Counted from the first letter of the stretch, positions 43,256 through 52,609 are shown. The stretch: 64,000 nucleotides of DNA from Mesorhizobium sp. B2-7-1 (GCF_006440735.1 NZ_VFUA01000006.1:58771-122770); one strand, 5' to 3'. Notes: a model not told the origin generated them from the letters alone. Program-made: numbers and translations.

Positions 43256-46200
43256 ATGTTCATCCTGCGCTTCCTCTGGGCCGTCATCACCTCGCGATTC
43301 CTGTGGACGCTGATCGGCATCGCGCTGCTTTCGCTGCTGATCTGGGTGTTCGGCCCGATCGTGCAGGTCGGCCCTTACGCGCCGTTCGAATCCGACAATG
43401 TGCGCATCGCCATCATCGCCGGGCTGATCATCCTGTGGCTGATCTGGCTGATCATCGCGCAGCGCCGCGCGATACGCGCCAACCGCATGTTCGTCGCCGA
43501 GATCGCGGCGCCCGTCGCCGAAAAGCAGCTCACGCCCGGCGAGGAGAGCGTCGCGGCCGTCGGCGCCAAGTTCGGCGAGGTGATGGCCGAGCTCAAGCGC
43601 CGCAAGCTCGGCGGCCGGAAATTCCTGCGCGAGATGCCCTGGTACGTGATCGTCGGTCCGCCGGCGACCGGCAAGACCACGGCGCTGCGCCAGTCCGGCC
43701 TCAATTTCCCGATCGACCTCACCGACGATCTGCAGGGCGTCGGCGGCACGCGCAACTGCGACTGGTTCTTCTCGGAAAACGCAGTGCTGATCGACACCGC
43801 CGGCCGCTACGTACAGCAGGAAAGCCAGCCGGATGTCGACGCGACGGAATGGCTTGGTTTCCTCGATCTCCTAAAGAAGCACCGAGGCCGGCGCGCGCTC
43901 AACGGCGTCATCGTCGCGCTGTCGATCGACGCGCTCTCGGAGGGCGACGAGGCGATCAAGGCGCATGGCAGAAAAATCCGCCGCCGGCTGGCGGAGCTGA
44001 ACGATCGGCTCGAGATCCGCCTTCCCGTCTACCTGATGCTGACCAAGGCCGACCTGATCAAAGGCTTCGAGGCCTTCTTCGGCGGCTTGTCGACGACGGC
44101 CCGCGAGCAGGTGTGGGGAATGACTTTCCCACTCGACGCCCGCGTCAATGCCGGCACGATCCAGACGGAGCTCGCCAGGCTCGCCGCCGAGTTGGAGCGG
44201 CGGCTGGTGCCGCGGCTCGAAGACGAGGACAAGCTCGGCCAGCGCGCCGAGATCTTCCGCTTCCCGGCGCAGCTTGCGAGCCTGTCCGAGCCGATCCAGG
44301 TGCTGGTCGAGGCGATGTTCGGCGAGAGCCGCTACGAGGAGGCCGCCTGGCTGCGCGGCCTCTATCTGACCTCGGCGACGCAGGAAGGCGCGCCGATCGA
44401 TCGGCTGACCGCGGCGTTGTCGTCGTCCTTCGGCCTGCCGCCGCGCCGCGCCATGCCGGCGGCGCGTGTCGAGAAGCGGAGCTTCTTCCTGCGCAATCTT
44501 CTGACCGAAGTCATCTTCAAGGAAGCCGGCCTCGGTACATTCGATCCGCTGGCGCAGCGCCGCCGCGCCTGGATCTGGCGCGGCGCGGCCGCGGCCTGTG
44601 CGCTCGCCGCGCTGCTCGCCGGCGGACTGTTCACCTGGTCCTATCTCGACAACCGCAATGCGATCACCGAGCAGGCCGGCCAGTTCGAAGCGCTGCAGCA
44701 GCCCCTGACCGACGTCGCGGCGATGCCGGCAGCGGTCGAGCAACCGACCATGGACGGCGCGCTGGCTGCGATGGACGCGGTGGCGACATCCCGCACCCCA
44801 CCGCCGGACGCGGTCCACAATCTGCTTGGCCCGACCGCCTCGGCCGAGCTCATACGCGCGCAGACCGACACCTACGACCATGCGCTACGCAACGTGCTGG
44901 AGCCGCATATGGTCGCGCTGCTGGAGGCCACGATGTGGCGGCAGATCCGCGATCCGGATTTCATGCTGGGCGCGCTGAAGACCTACCGCATGATGACCGG
45001 CCTTTCGCAGATGGACACCGATTTCGTCCAGAACTGGTGGGTGAACAGCCTGCCGCAATTCGCGCCGGCCGCACCCTTCCCGACCGCGGATGCCGAGGAG
45101 CACCAGCTCGCCGCGATCCGCCGCATGGCGGTCGACGACAGCTACATCGCGCCGGACAAGGATCTGGTCGCCGAGGCGCTGAAGACGGTATGCACGATCT
45201 CGCTGCCGGAGCGTGCCTACAAGCAGCTTCTGGCCGACCCGGAAGTGGCGGCCGTCAAGGAATGGGTGCCGGCCAATTTCGCCGGGCCGAACGGCGCCAA
45301 GGTGTTCGCGCGCCGCTCCGACAAGACACTGCGTGTCGGCGTTCCGGGCCCCTACACCTATGCCGGCTTCCACGATGCGATCCTCGACCGGGTCGAGGAT
45401 GTCGCCGGGCAGGCGGCGCTCGACCGCGCCGTGTTTGCCGGCGGCTGCTCGGAGAATTCGGAGACATCGGTCTCGGCGCTGTCGGAAGACATACTGAAGC
45501 TCTATTACGACGACTACATTTCGCAGTGGGACAGTTTCCTGCGCGACATGCGGCTGGCGCCGCTGACCGACCTCAACGTCGCCAGCGAGAACCTCAAGGA
45601 TCTCTCCAGCGCCGACTCCGCGCTGAAGCGCCTGCTGACCGCGGTGGTGCAGGAGACCGACCTGACCCGCTCCGACGATGCGGCGGCCGACGACAAGAGC
45701 GGCACCGCAGCCAAGACCGGGTCGAAGCTGCTCAGCAAGCTCGGCAAATTGGGCAAGGTGGTCAAGACTGGCGCAAAGCTCCTGCCGCGCGCGGGTTCGG
45801 CCGACCAGGTCGACATGACCGGCAGCCTGGTGGCCGAGCATTTCAAACCGCTCAAGGGCACGATCGCCCAGGTCGACGGCCAGCCGCCGGCGCTCGACGC
45901 CGCCATCGTGGCGCTGACGGCGCTATCCAATGTGCTGCAGACCGTCACCGCCAACCCCGATCCGCAGGACGCCATCAAGAAGCAGGGCGGCCTTGCCGAA
46001 CTGACAGGCGCGGTTGCCAGGCAGGCGCAGATCCTGCCTTCGCCGATCAACGACTGGCTGGGCGGCATTGCCGGCGACACGAGCGGCCTGTCGCAGAAGG
46101 CCGTCACCAATGAGCTCAACGCCATCTGGCGCGCCGACATCCTGCCCTTCTGCCAGGCAGCGCTCAACAACCGCTACCCGTTCAGCCCGGAAAGCGCGGT

Positions 46201-46798
46201 CGACGTCAATGTGCGCGACTTCCAGCGCCTGTTCGGGCCGACCGGGCTGATCGACGCCTTCACCAACGACCATCTGATTAACTATGTCGACACCGCCAGC
46301 GAGCCGTGGAAATGGCGCGCCGATTTCGGCCTCGATCCGGCGGCGCTGGCAGCCTTCGAGCAGGCGCGCCACATCCGCGACGATCTGTTTCCGGGCGGCA
46401 CCGGCCCGGTGATGAATTTCACCCTGGAGCCGAAGGACCTGTCGCCCAATGTGGCTCGCATGACGCTCAACCTCGATGGCCAGACCATGGAGTACTACAA
46501 CAACGCGACAAGGCCTCAGCCGATGACCTGGCCGGGCAAGGACGGCACCGGCGTCATCTCGCTCGCCTTCCAGCCGGTCGACGGCTCGCCCGAGGTGATG
46601 CTCAACGAGACCGGCAGCTGGGCGTGGCTGAGGATGCTGCGCGGCGGCCGCTTCAACGCGACCAAGCTCACGGACGTCTACAGCCTGCGGCTCGGCGCCA
46701 AGGGGATGTGGGCCGATTTCGAGCTCAAGGCGGCCAGCGTCGAGAACCCCTACACGCTCGAAATGTTCAAGAAGTTCACATGTCCGCCGCAGATCTGA
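43256..46798 (+). CDS. tssM: Type VI membrane-complex protein TssM, copy 1 (IcmF/VasK)
   Basis: A 1180-residue inner-membrane protein starting 1 bp after the tssL1 stop. Two membrane helices lie near 8-28 and 43-62 and a third near 440-462. The cytoplasmic domain between them carries Walker A GPPATGKTT at 134-142 and the switch-like DTAGRYVQQES. The long periplasmic part ends in the DUF1215/VasK C-terminal domain (RYPFSPESAVDVNVRDFQRLFGP). A Lys/Gly/Leu-rich stretch, about residues 822-845, interrupts the periplasmic region. It bridges TssL and the lipoprotein TssJ. Confidence 0.96.
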   Translation: MFILRFLWAVITSRFLWTLIGIALLSLLIWVFGPIVQVGPYAPFESDNVRIAIIAGLIILWLIWLIIAQRRAIRANRMFVAEIAAPVAEKQLTPGEESVAAVGAKFGEVMAELKRRKLGGRKFLREMPWYVIVGPPATGKTTALRQSGLNFPIDLTDDLQGVGGTRNCDWFFSENAVLIDTAGRYVQQESQPDVDATEWLGFLDLLKKHRGRRALNGVIVALSIDALSEGDEAIKAHGRKIRRRLAELNDRLEIRLPVYLMLTKADLIKGFEAFFGGLSTTAREQVWGMTFPLDARVNAGTIQTELARLAAELERRLVPRLEDEDKLGQRAEIFRFPAQLASLSEPIQVLVEAMFGESRYEEAAWLRGLYLTSATQEGAPIDRLTAALSSSFGLPPRRAMPAARVEKRSFFLRNLLTEVIFKEAGLGTFDPLAQRRRAWIWRGAAAACALAALLAGGLFTWSYLDNRNAITEQAGQFEALQQPLTDVAAMPAAVEQPTMDGALAAMDAVATSRTPPPDAVHNLLGPTASAELIRAQTDTYDHALRNVLEPHMVALLEATMWRQIRDPDFMLGALKTYRMMTGLSQMDTDFVQNWWVNSLPQFAPAAPFPTADAEEHQLAAIRRMAVDDSYIAPDKDLVAEALKTVCTISLPERAYKQLLADPEVAAVKEWVPANFAGPNGAKVFARRSDKTLRVGVPGPYTYAGFHDAILDRVEDVAGQAALDRAVFAGGCSENSETSVSALSEDILKLYYDDYISQWDSFLRDMRLAPLTDLNVASENLKDLSSADSALKRLLTAVVQETDLTRSDDAAADDKSGTAAKTGSKLLSKLGKLGKVVKTGAKLLPRAGSADQVDMTGSLVAEHFKPLKGTIAQVDGQPPALDAAIVALTALSNVLQTVTANPDPQDAIKKQGGLAELTGAVARQAQILPSPINDWLGGIAGDTSGLSQKAVTNELNAIWRADILPFCQAALNNRYPFSPESAVDVNVRDFQRLFGPTGLIDAFTNDHLINYVDTASEPWKWRADFGLDPAALAAFEQARHIRDDLFPGGTGPVMNFTLEPKDLSPNVARMTLNLDGQTMEYYNNATRPQPMTWPGKDGTGVISLAFQPVDGSPEVMLNETGSWAWLRMLRGGRFNATKLTDVYSLRLGAKGMWADFELKAASVENPYTLEMFKKFTCPPQI

Positions 46799-47322
46799 TC
46801 CTGCCCGGCTTCTACGGCAAGATGCCCGCCGCCGGTGATTTCGTGACGCGGCGGCTGCCGGGCGATTTCGTGCGCATGTGGGATCGCTGGCTGGCGCAGC
46901 ACATCGTGCCGCTGTTCGGGTTAGAGACCTGGCCGACAGGCACGGCGCTGCGCTTTCTCAGCGGCCCTGGTTCCTTCGGCGCCTCGGCCGGCATCGTGCT
47001 GCAAAGCGCCGACAGGGTCGGCCGGCAATTTCCATTGAGCGTTGTCGCAAGGCTGCCGGAGGCGTCCCTCAAGCTGGCCTATGCGGATGCATGGTTCGAA
47101 AGCATCGAGACCGCCGCCCTCGCCGCGCAGCAGGGCGAGCTGGCGCCCGACGAGTTCGACGCGGCGCTGGCTACCCTGCCCGTTCCGCTTGTCGACGGCG
47201 GGCTCGATGTCGTCGACAACCTCGTCATGTGGACGGCGCATACGGATATTTTCGACATCGATCCGCAGGCGCCGCAGCCGACGCTGGAGCAGATCTTCGC
47301 GGCGAGTTGGGAGACCAACTGA
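46780..47322 (+). CDS. tagF: T6SS-associated protein TagF (ImpM/DUF2094)
   Basis: A 180-residue protein. The start is the ATG at 46780 inside the tssM1 end (19-bp overlap). The block LPGFYGKMPAAGDFVTRRLPGDFVRMWDRWL is the TagF hallmark, followed by FLSGPGSFGASAGIVLQSADRVGRQFPL. TagF is a post-translational repressor acting with FHA proteins. In Agrobacterium it is fused to the PppA phosphatase; here PppA is a separate gene 15 kb away. It ends the main structural operon. Confidence 0.93.
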   Translation: MSAADLILPGFYGKMPAAGDFVTRRLPGDFVRMWDRWLAQHIVPLFGLETWPTGTALRFLSGPGSFGASAGIVLQSADRVGRQFPLSVVARLPEASLKLAYADAWFESIETAALAAQQGELAPDEFDAALATLPVPLVDGGLDVVDNLVMWTAHTDIFDIDPQAPQPTLEQIFAASWETN

Positions 47323-47338
47323 TGCTGGGTCAAATCTG

Positions 47339-48424
47339 ATGTTCGTCAGCCAAAACACCACGCCGTTTCTCGCTGAGACTTTTCCGTATCAGGACAAGCA
47401 TTGCGCCAAGTTCTGCGTCGCGGTCGTGCGCGCGACATACGACGTCGACGAACATGGCAACTGCACGCCGAGCAAGCAGCAGTCGCCTTTCGTCTACGCC
47501 GATACCCATTACGGCGACCCGGAATTCACCTCCATCCGCGTCGAAACCGACTTCGCTCCGATCAAGCCCAAATGCGAGGTCCTGCTCGACGCGGTGGCGA
47601 TGGCACCGCAAGGCAGGCAGGCAGAAGAAATCGAGGTGCGCCTCGTCGGCCCCGGATTGGACAAGCGCGCGGTGGTGACCGGCCAAAGGCGCTGGTTCAG
47701 GGGCGGGCTGGGCATCCAGGCTTCACGGCCGACACCCTTTGTTTCGATGCCGCTGGCATGGCACCTTGCCTTCGGCGGCACCGACCGAACGGACCCCGAC
47801 CCGGCGAAGCATCGCAGCGACGCCATCAACCCGATCGGCAGCGGTTACCTTGCCGGTCAGGGCAATATCGACGGCACCCCGCTGCCATGTGTCGAGAACC
47901 CGCAATCGAGAATGCGTATCTGGAACGACCGGCCGCATCCCGTCGGCTTCGGGCCGGTGCCGCGCTTTGCAAAGGAGCGTGCGCGCTATGCCGGTACCTA
48001 TGACAAGCACTGGATGGAAAACGTCCTGCCATTCCTGCCGCAGGATTTCGATGACCGGTATTTCCAGGCCGCGCCCGAGGACCAATGGCTCGAAAGGCTT
48101 TCCGAAGGCATGATGTTCGGCTGCGCCGGCATGAACAAAGGCGGCATCTTCAAGGTCAAGCTGCCTGCGCTGTCGGTACCGGTGCGCTTCATGTACGACG
48201 ACAGGACCGAGCACAAGGTGGCGACACCGGACACTCTGACCATCGTGCCGCATGAAGGCAGGATTGTCCTGGTGGGGAGAGTCGGCACGAAGCTGCCTCG
48301 TAAGTTTGTGAAGCTGCAGCAGGTCAAGGTGGGCAGGGATCCGGAGCCCATCTATCCCAAGCCGCATTACGCCGGATTGAAGGAAGCCGTGGCGGCACTG
48401 GCCAAAATGCGCAGGAGACGATGA
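47339..48424 (+). CDS. DUF2169 domain-containing T6SS adaptor protein
   Basis: A 361-residue protein. The ATG at 47339 begins MFVSQNTTPFLAETFPYQDKH; the upstream open frame lies within tagF. Conserved DUF2169 pieces include VAVVRATYDVDEHG, TDFAPIKPKCEVLLDAVAMAP, and WHLAFGGTDRTDPDPAKHRSDAINPIGSGY. Family members are encoded directly before DUF4150/PAAR-like effectors and are needed to load them onto VgrG (Agrobacterium Tde2 locus). The same arrangement is seen here, with a ketosynthase-like gene in between. It overlaps that gene by ATGA. Confidence 0.92.
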   Translation: MFVSQNTTPFLAETFPYQDKHCAKFCVAVVRATYDVDEHGNCTPSKQQSPFVYADTHYGDPEFTSIRVETDFAPIKPKCEVLLDAVAMAPQGRQAEEIEVRLVGPGLDKRAVVTGQRRWFRGGLGIQASRPTPFVSMPLAWHLAFGGTDRTDPDPAKHRSDAINPIGSGYLAGQGNIDGTPLPCVENPQSRMRIWNDRPHPVGFGPVPRFAKERARYAGTYDKHWMENVLPFLPQDFDDRYFQAAPEDQWLERLSEGMMFGCAGMNKGGIFKVKLPALSVPVRFMYDDRTEHKVATPDTLTIVPHEGRIVLVGRVGTKLPRKFVKLQQVKVGRDPEPIYPKPHYAGLKEAVAALAKMRRRR

Positions 48425-49434
48425 CCGCGATTTCCTGCATCAGTCTCGTCTGCCCTGTCGGCTACACGCCGGCAAGCGCTGCCGCCGCAATGCGGGCACG
48501 TATACCGGTATTCGAAGAACTGATGTATTTGGACAGAGGCGGTCAGCCGCTTCGCGGCGCCAGGGTCGAGGCTATTCCACCAGAGACGCGCGGACGCGAC
48601 CGTCTTCATGCCTTAGCCCGACTCGCCATCGAGCAGATCGATGGTGAGGTTGCGGCCCTGCTTCCCTGGGGCGAGATGCCCTTCCTCCTGTGCACGCGCG
48701 ACGCCGACATGCCCGGCGCGCGCATCAACGGCATTTTGGCCGGGCTAATGGCGCCAAACGGGGCGCCGCTGGCTGGAAGACGCTCCTTCCACATCACCAA
48801 TGGACAAATCTCGGCGTTTGTTGCGGTAGAACAGGCGCGCAGGCTGTTGAACGAGCGCAATGCGGAAGCTTGCCTCATTATGGCGATCGACAGCCTGATC
48901 GACGCTCGCTCGCTAAGTTGGCTCGACAACAGGATGAGATTGAAGACGAGCCAGGTAACGGATGGCCTCATTCCCGGGGAGGCGGCCTGCATTCTGATCG
49001 CCAGCAAACGCCCGATCGTCAGTGGATCTCTGCGGTTGCGAGGGCTGGGCTTTGCGATCGAAACGGCGACCGCCGGCAATGAGGACCCATTCCGGGCAAA
49101 TGGCCTCAGCGCGGCATTGAAAGCCGCACTTGCGGAGGCCGCCGTGCAGATGCACGAGGTTGCGTTTCGGCTGAGCGATGTGGCGGGCGAGTCCTACGCC
49201 TTCGAGGAGTTGGTGCTGGCGCAGGTACGCAACATGCGCCAGCCACGTCTCGAAGAGCAACCGGTGTGGCACGCCGCTGATTGCATGGGTGATTGTGGAG
49301 CGGCGGCCGGGCTCGTTCAATTTGCCTGGGCGGAGCAGGCTTTCAAGCGCGGATATGCGCCCGGCGAACTTGCGGCGCTGCACGGCAGTTCGATGGCGTT
49401 CGGCGGCCGAGCTGCCGCCTTGGTTTCGACCTGA
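48421..49434 (+). CDS. Ketosynthase/thiolase-like protein of a T6SS effector module, catalytic residues lost
   Basis: A 337-residue thiolase-fold protein resembling beta-ketoacyl-ACP synthases. The segment FHITNGQISAFVAVEQARRLL (residues 123-143) aligns with the nucleophile region but has Asn127-Gly128 where the Cys should be. GLIPGEAACILIAS (182-195) matches the GEGAG strand. GDCGAAAG (290-297) matches GHTxGAAG with Asp291 in place of the catalytic His. SSMAFGGRAAALV (323-335) is the C-terminal glycine-rich motif. It is therefore probably a non-enzymatic fold. Such genes occur in DUF2169/DUF4150 T6SS cassettes, where an accessory or chaperone role is inferred. Confidence 0.82.
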   Translation: MTAISCISLVCPVGYTPASAAAAMRARIPVFEELMYLDRGGQPLRGARVEAIPPETRGRDRLHALARLAIEQIDGEVAALLPWGEMPFLLCTRDADMPGARINGILAGLMAPNGAPLAGRRSFHITNGQISAFVAVEQARRLLNERNAEACLIMAIDSLIDARSLSWLDNRMRLKTSQVTDGLIPGEAACILIASKRPIVSGSLRLRGLGFAIETATAGNEDPFRANGLSAALKAALAEAAVQMHEVAFRLSDVAGESYAFEELVLAQVRNMRQPRLEEQPVWHAADCMGDCGAAAGLVQFAWAEQAFKRGYAPGELAALHGSSMAFGGRAAALVST

Positions 49435-49445
49435 GGGGAGCGAGG

Positions 49446-50600
49446 ATGACGAAGAACGTCTTTGCCGGAACATGGGAAATCGCTGCCGAAAACGGCATGA
49501 ACAAGTCGATCGCTCGGTTCCCTGACGTCTGCATGTCGCCACCCTCGCCCCCCGCTGGGCCGATCCCAATTCCATATCCGGATACCTCGTTCTCGAACAA
49601 TCTGAAGTCCGGTTCTTCCACGGTGCTGATCGGCGGCAACGGCGCCGCGCTGGCCCAGAAGTCATATTACAAGGAGCCTGTTTTGGGCGACGAGGCCGCA
49701 ACTCGCACATTTGGAGCGAATATCCTGACGCACCAAATAACGGGTAAGACCTACTTTCAGGCTTGGTGCATGGACGTACTCTTCGAAGGCAAGAATGTGT
49801 GCCGGCACCTGGACATCACCACAAGCAACCATGCCTGTCCGCCAAGCACCACGGTGCCACTGCCATCTGCGGAGATGATGGCAATGCCTGCCCAGCAAGC
49901 GCTTGACGAGGACAAATGCCCATGTTGCGGCGCACCGTTGCATCCCTATCAGAAGGGAGACGATGGGAAGCCGCTGAAGCCGATCTCGGAGAAAGATTAC
50001 TACGAGAAGAAAATCAAAACTATTGAAGACGCAACGAAGGCAAAGCTAAATAAAAAAAATGCGGCAAGAGTTCAATACAAGCTTGACGCCTTGAAGCAAG
50101 CCCGCGCCGATGCCGACAAGCTTATCGCCATGAAAGAGGCTTCACGTCAAAAGGTAGCAGCCGCAAAAGCGGCAGGCGCGAGCCCGTCCGACGCTGCAAA
50201 GGCGGGATGTCCAAATGTCACAGAAAAGGACGGTCAGGGGTGCGGAACATATTTCGACACCCAGGACGTTAAGTACAGCAGCCCGGTGATGGTTGGTGCG
50301 ACAGGGCAGATCCCACTCGACACGGTAAAGAAGCTGGCGAACGCCGACTTCAGTTCAACTCAGTACCACAGGGTGATCGGCAATACGGGTCCGACACCGA
50401 AGGACACGGCGATCCAAAAATGGGAGGAAGCGAACCAGCCTCATAAGGTCGGAGCCGATGACATCATGGATCATAAAACACCAAAACAGGCTGGAGGGTG
50501 CAACAGTGCATATAACACCGCTCCGCGGTCTTGGTACAATTCCAACCCTGATTGCGCTGAAATCGAGAAGCTTCAGGGTCAGTTGGAGACTCTTCAATGA
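49446..50600 (+). CDS. DUF4150 (PAAR-like) T6SS effector with nuclease-like C-terminus
   Basis: A 384-residue polymorphic toxin candidate. The ATG at 49446 follows GAGGGGAGCGAGG. Residues 1-135 are a PAAR-like DUF4150 spike domain (PDVCMSPPSPPAGPIPIPYPDTSFS; ends near NHACPP). Residues 158-161 hold CPCC, about 183-245 a Lys/Ala-rich coiled coil. The tail (250-384) is AT-richer than all neighbours. It contains DDIMDHKTPKQAGGCN (338-353), resembling the DH..P..GG..N pattern of HNH/endonuclease-VII folds. The toxin would ride on VgrG. Its activity is an inference. It overlaps the next gene by ATGA. Confidence 0.85.
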   Translation: MTKNVFAGTWEIAAENGMNKSIARFPDVCMSPPSPPAGPIPIPYPDTSFSNNLKSGSSTVLIGGNGAALAQKSYYKEPVLGDEAATRTFGANILTHQITGKTYFQAWCMDVLFEGKNVCRHLDITTSNHACPPSTTVPLPSAEMMAMPAQQALDEDKCPCCGAPLHPYQKGDDGKPLKPISEKDYYEKKIKTIEDATKAKLNKKNAARVQYKLDALKQARADADKLIAMKEASRQKVAAAKAAGASPSDAAKAGCPNVTEKDGQGCGTYFDTQDVKYSSPVMVGATGQIPLDTVKKLANADFSSTQYHRVIGNTGPTPKDTAIQKWEEANQPHKVGADDIMDHKTPKQAGGCNSAYNTAPRSWYNSNPDCAEIEKLQGQLETLQ

Positions 50601-51505
50601 GACGATTTGAGGCTCTCGCCCACTCGCTCATAATCGACCCTCCGCTGAGCGAAGCCGAGATAGCCGAGCTGCGGGTGGCGACCGACCCGTGGAAGGCCCT
50701 GGCCTACCTCGTACATCGCGCAGCAAACGGTGATTTTGCTGAGATCGGCAGAATCGAAGCTCTGATGCGCTCCTACGACAGCGCTCTGTTCTGGAGCGCG
50801 GCCACAACCTTTGCAGGTATTGCCGGTCCGTGGAGATCAGTAAGGGCAATCGCCGAAAGCTTTCGCGCGGAGCGCCATCGCTACGGGGTGCAGTACTATA
50901 TCTCCAACATGCTCATGTATTCCTGCAACCCAGCGCATGCCGAGTTGTTGCTGGAACTTTACGAAGCAGGAGAGGATGACGAGATTCGCGATCACATAGC
51001 CAGAAATCTGTCGCTGCTGTTTGAACGTGACATCGGTCCAGTTTTTTTCGGGGCGGTCGAGTCCGACAAATATCCGCTTGACGATGATGACGACAGTTCC
51101 GAGGCTGTCGACTACGCCGGCCTAGGATATGTGGAGCTTTTCGCAAAGGTTCGGGACTTTGAAGGTTATCGCAGAACCGTCCTCGATGCTCGCGAGGCAG
51201 TTCAAGCGGCAGGCATTCGGCCTGGCAGCGCTGTGTTCGAAGGCGAAGAACTTGATGCACTGCGCCTGACCAAAACATATGCACGGCAGATGGCGACTGA
51301 TTCCGTAACGGCCAACAGGGCCTTCGAAGGTCTGCGGCTTTTGTCCGCCATGGTGGGCTTGAGCTGCCTAGGCATTGTCAATGATTCCGGTAATCTCAGT
51401 CCGCTCGGCGCTTCCGCACTTACCGAAGACCTTATCGATTCCCCCTTGATCAGTGGGATGGCGCCAGGCCGTCGATACTTCGTTGGGCACCCAATTCCGA
51501 GCTGA
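50597..51505 (+). CDS. Candidate immunity protein, helical-repeat type
   Basis: A 302-residue protein with no signal peptide, coupled by ATGA to the toxin-like gene, which is the typical place for the cognate immunity gene. Sequence is mostly amphipathic helices in 35-45 residue steps (EAEIAELRVATDPWKALAYLVHRA, HAELLLELYEAGEDDEIRDHIARNLS). It has an acidic DDDDDSS tract near residue 160, consistent with a HEAT-like fold that could mask a basic nuclease. No named family is recognised. A cytoplasmic location fits a nuclease target. Confidence 0.6.
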   Translation: MRRFEALAHSLIIDPPLSEAEIAELRVATDPWKALAYLVHRAANGDFAEIGRIEALMRSYDSALFWSAATTFAGIAGPWRSVRAIAESFRAERHRYGVQYYISNMLMYSCNPAHAELLLELYEAGEDDEIRDHIARNLSLLFERDIGPVFFGAVESDKYPLDDDDDSSEAVDYAGLGYVELFAKVRDFEGYRRTVLDAREAVQAAGIRPGSAVFEGEELDALRLTKTYARQMATDSVTANRAFEGLRLLSAMVGLSCLGIVNDSGNLSPLGASALTEDLIDSPLISGMAPGRRYFVGHPIPS

Positions 51506-51519
51506 AGCAACCCTCCTTG

Positions 51520-52599
51520 TCAACCTCGAGCGGGCTGGTCGAGCCCCTCGCGCCATGCGTCCACCTTGTCTGGCAAGGCAAGCCTGACCACGCGATCCTC
51601 GAACCGCTTCGCCGCCACTGGCCCCAGTTCCGACGGATCAGAGGTAAAAAGTTTGGTTTCTTCACGAGCTTCCGGATAGAGGTCCAGAAACGCCCCGCGA
51701 GCTGCCACGGCAACATTCGGCTCTCGCATCCGTTCGATCAGCCAGGGCAGCACGGATCGATCGCCGAGCATGCCGATGCCACGTACGGCAACAGGCGCGG
51801 TGTCGGAAGACTTCATCAGTCCACCCAGCCAGGCGCGCACCTCTTTTTCCGGTCCCGCCTTGACCGCAGCGCGTAAAGCGGCCAGCGCGTCGAGACCGCC
51901 GGCGGCGGCCGCTTTTCGCAACTCGGCGCGCGCGAGATCGGCGGAGCTGATTTCCACCAACGCCCACCCTGCCCAAAGCCGCACGGCATCGTCTTGAGCC
52001 TGCATTGCAGCCTTCATCTCCTGCGCAAGGTCGGTGCGTTTCAGCCTTCCAGCCAGCCGCAGGCTGAGCGCACGTGTGTCCGCATCCGGGTCGCGGACGA
52101 GCCGCCCAAGCAACTGCTTCGGATCGACATCATGTGCAACGCAAGCTGCAACGCCGAGATAGCGCAGAAGCGCGTCATGTGCACCCAACCAATCCCGTAC
52201 GAGTTTCCCGATCTTCTGTGGCTTGTGCCACGCGAGCGCACCGACCAGCCCTTGCCGTTCCTCCGCTTGACGCGCGGCCTCTATCGAGGTCTCTAACCGC
52301 TTTGCGTCTGCCTGCTCGATTGCCATCCAACCTGAGACGAAGAACTCGCCCTTCTCCGGAAAATCCTCAAGCAGTCGATCCGCAAACGGCCATGCAGCGG
52401 CGCCGGCGATACGAAGACCGTCGAGGTTGATCTCGACGCGCTGGCCGATCTCGGCGATCACCCCTTGGTCCACCGGGTCCTCCAGCGACAGCGTATCGCG
52501 TTGCGCCCACAGGAAAGCCGTCTGCTCAACATGCTGGCGCACCACCTCGGCAGAGATGCGATGCGGCGGCGTAAAGGTCCGGGTGGCCAGCGACGTCAT
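51520..52599 (-). CDS. TIGR02270-like HEAT-repeat protein linked to T6SS
   Basis: A 359-residue cytoplasmic protein. The N-terminus VRQHVEQTAFLWAQRDTL and VEINLDGLRIAGAAAWPFADRL, followed by HEAT-type repeats (DPDADTRALSLRLAGRLKRTDL, DDAVRLWAGWALVEIS, VAVRGIGMLGDRSVLPWLIERM), match the TIGR02270 family. That family is encoded beside vgrG and PAAR genes in many proteobacteria and its function is unknown. It is convergent with the candidate immunity gene (14-bp gap) and lies 10 bp after the DUF6484 gene, in an operon led by vgrG. Confidence 0.85.
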   Translation of the reverse strand: MTSLATRTFTPPHRISAEVVRQHVEQTAFLWAQRDTLSLEDPVDQGVIAEIGQRVEINLDGLRIAGAAAWPFADRLLEDFPEKGEFFVSGWMAIEQADAKRLETSIEAARQAEERQGLVGALAWHKPQKIGKLVRDWLGAHDALLRYLGVAACVAHDVDPKQLLGRLVRDPDADTRALSLRLAGRLKRTDLAQEMKAAMQAQDDAVRLWAGWALVEISSADLARAELRKAAAAGGLDALAALRAAVKAGPEKEVRAWLGGLMKSSDTAPVAVRGIGMLGDRSVLPWLIERMREPNVAVAARGAFLDLYPEAREETKLFTSDPSELGPVAAKRFEDRVVRLALPDKVDAWREGLDQPARG

Positions 52600-52609
52600 G
52601 GAAGCGCGA

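Noticed and set aside
43303..46113. A 936-codon plus-strand frame inside tssM1
   Set aside because: It is out of phase with tssM1, very Arg/Ala-rich and without motifs. tssM1 has Walker A and domain signatures in the other frame.
48421..49434. Ketosynthase-like gene read as part of a fatty-acid or polyketide pathway
   Set aside because: There are no acyl carrier protein, reductase or other synthase genes nearby, the catalytic Cys and His are missing, and it is coupled to T6SS genes.
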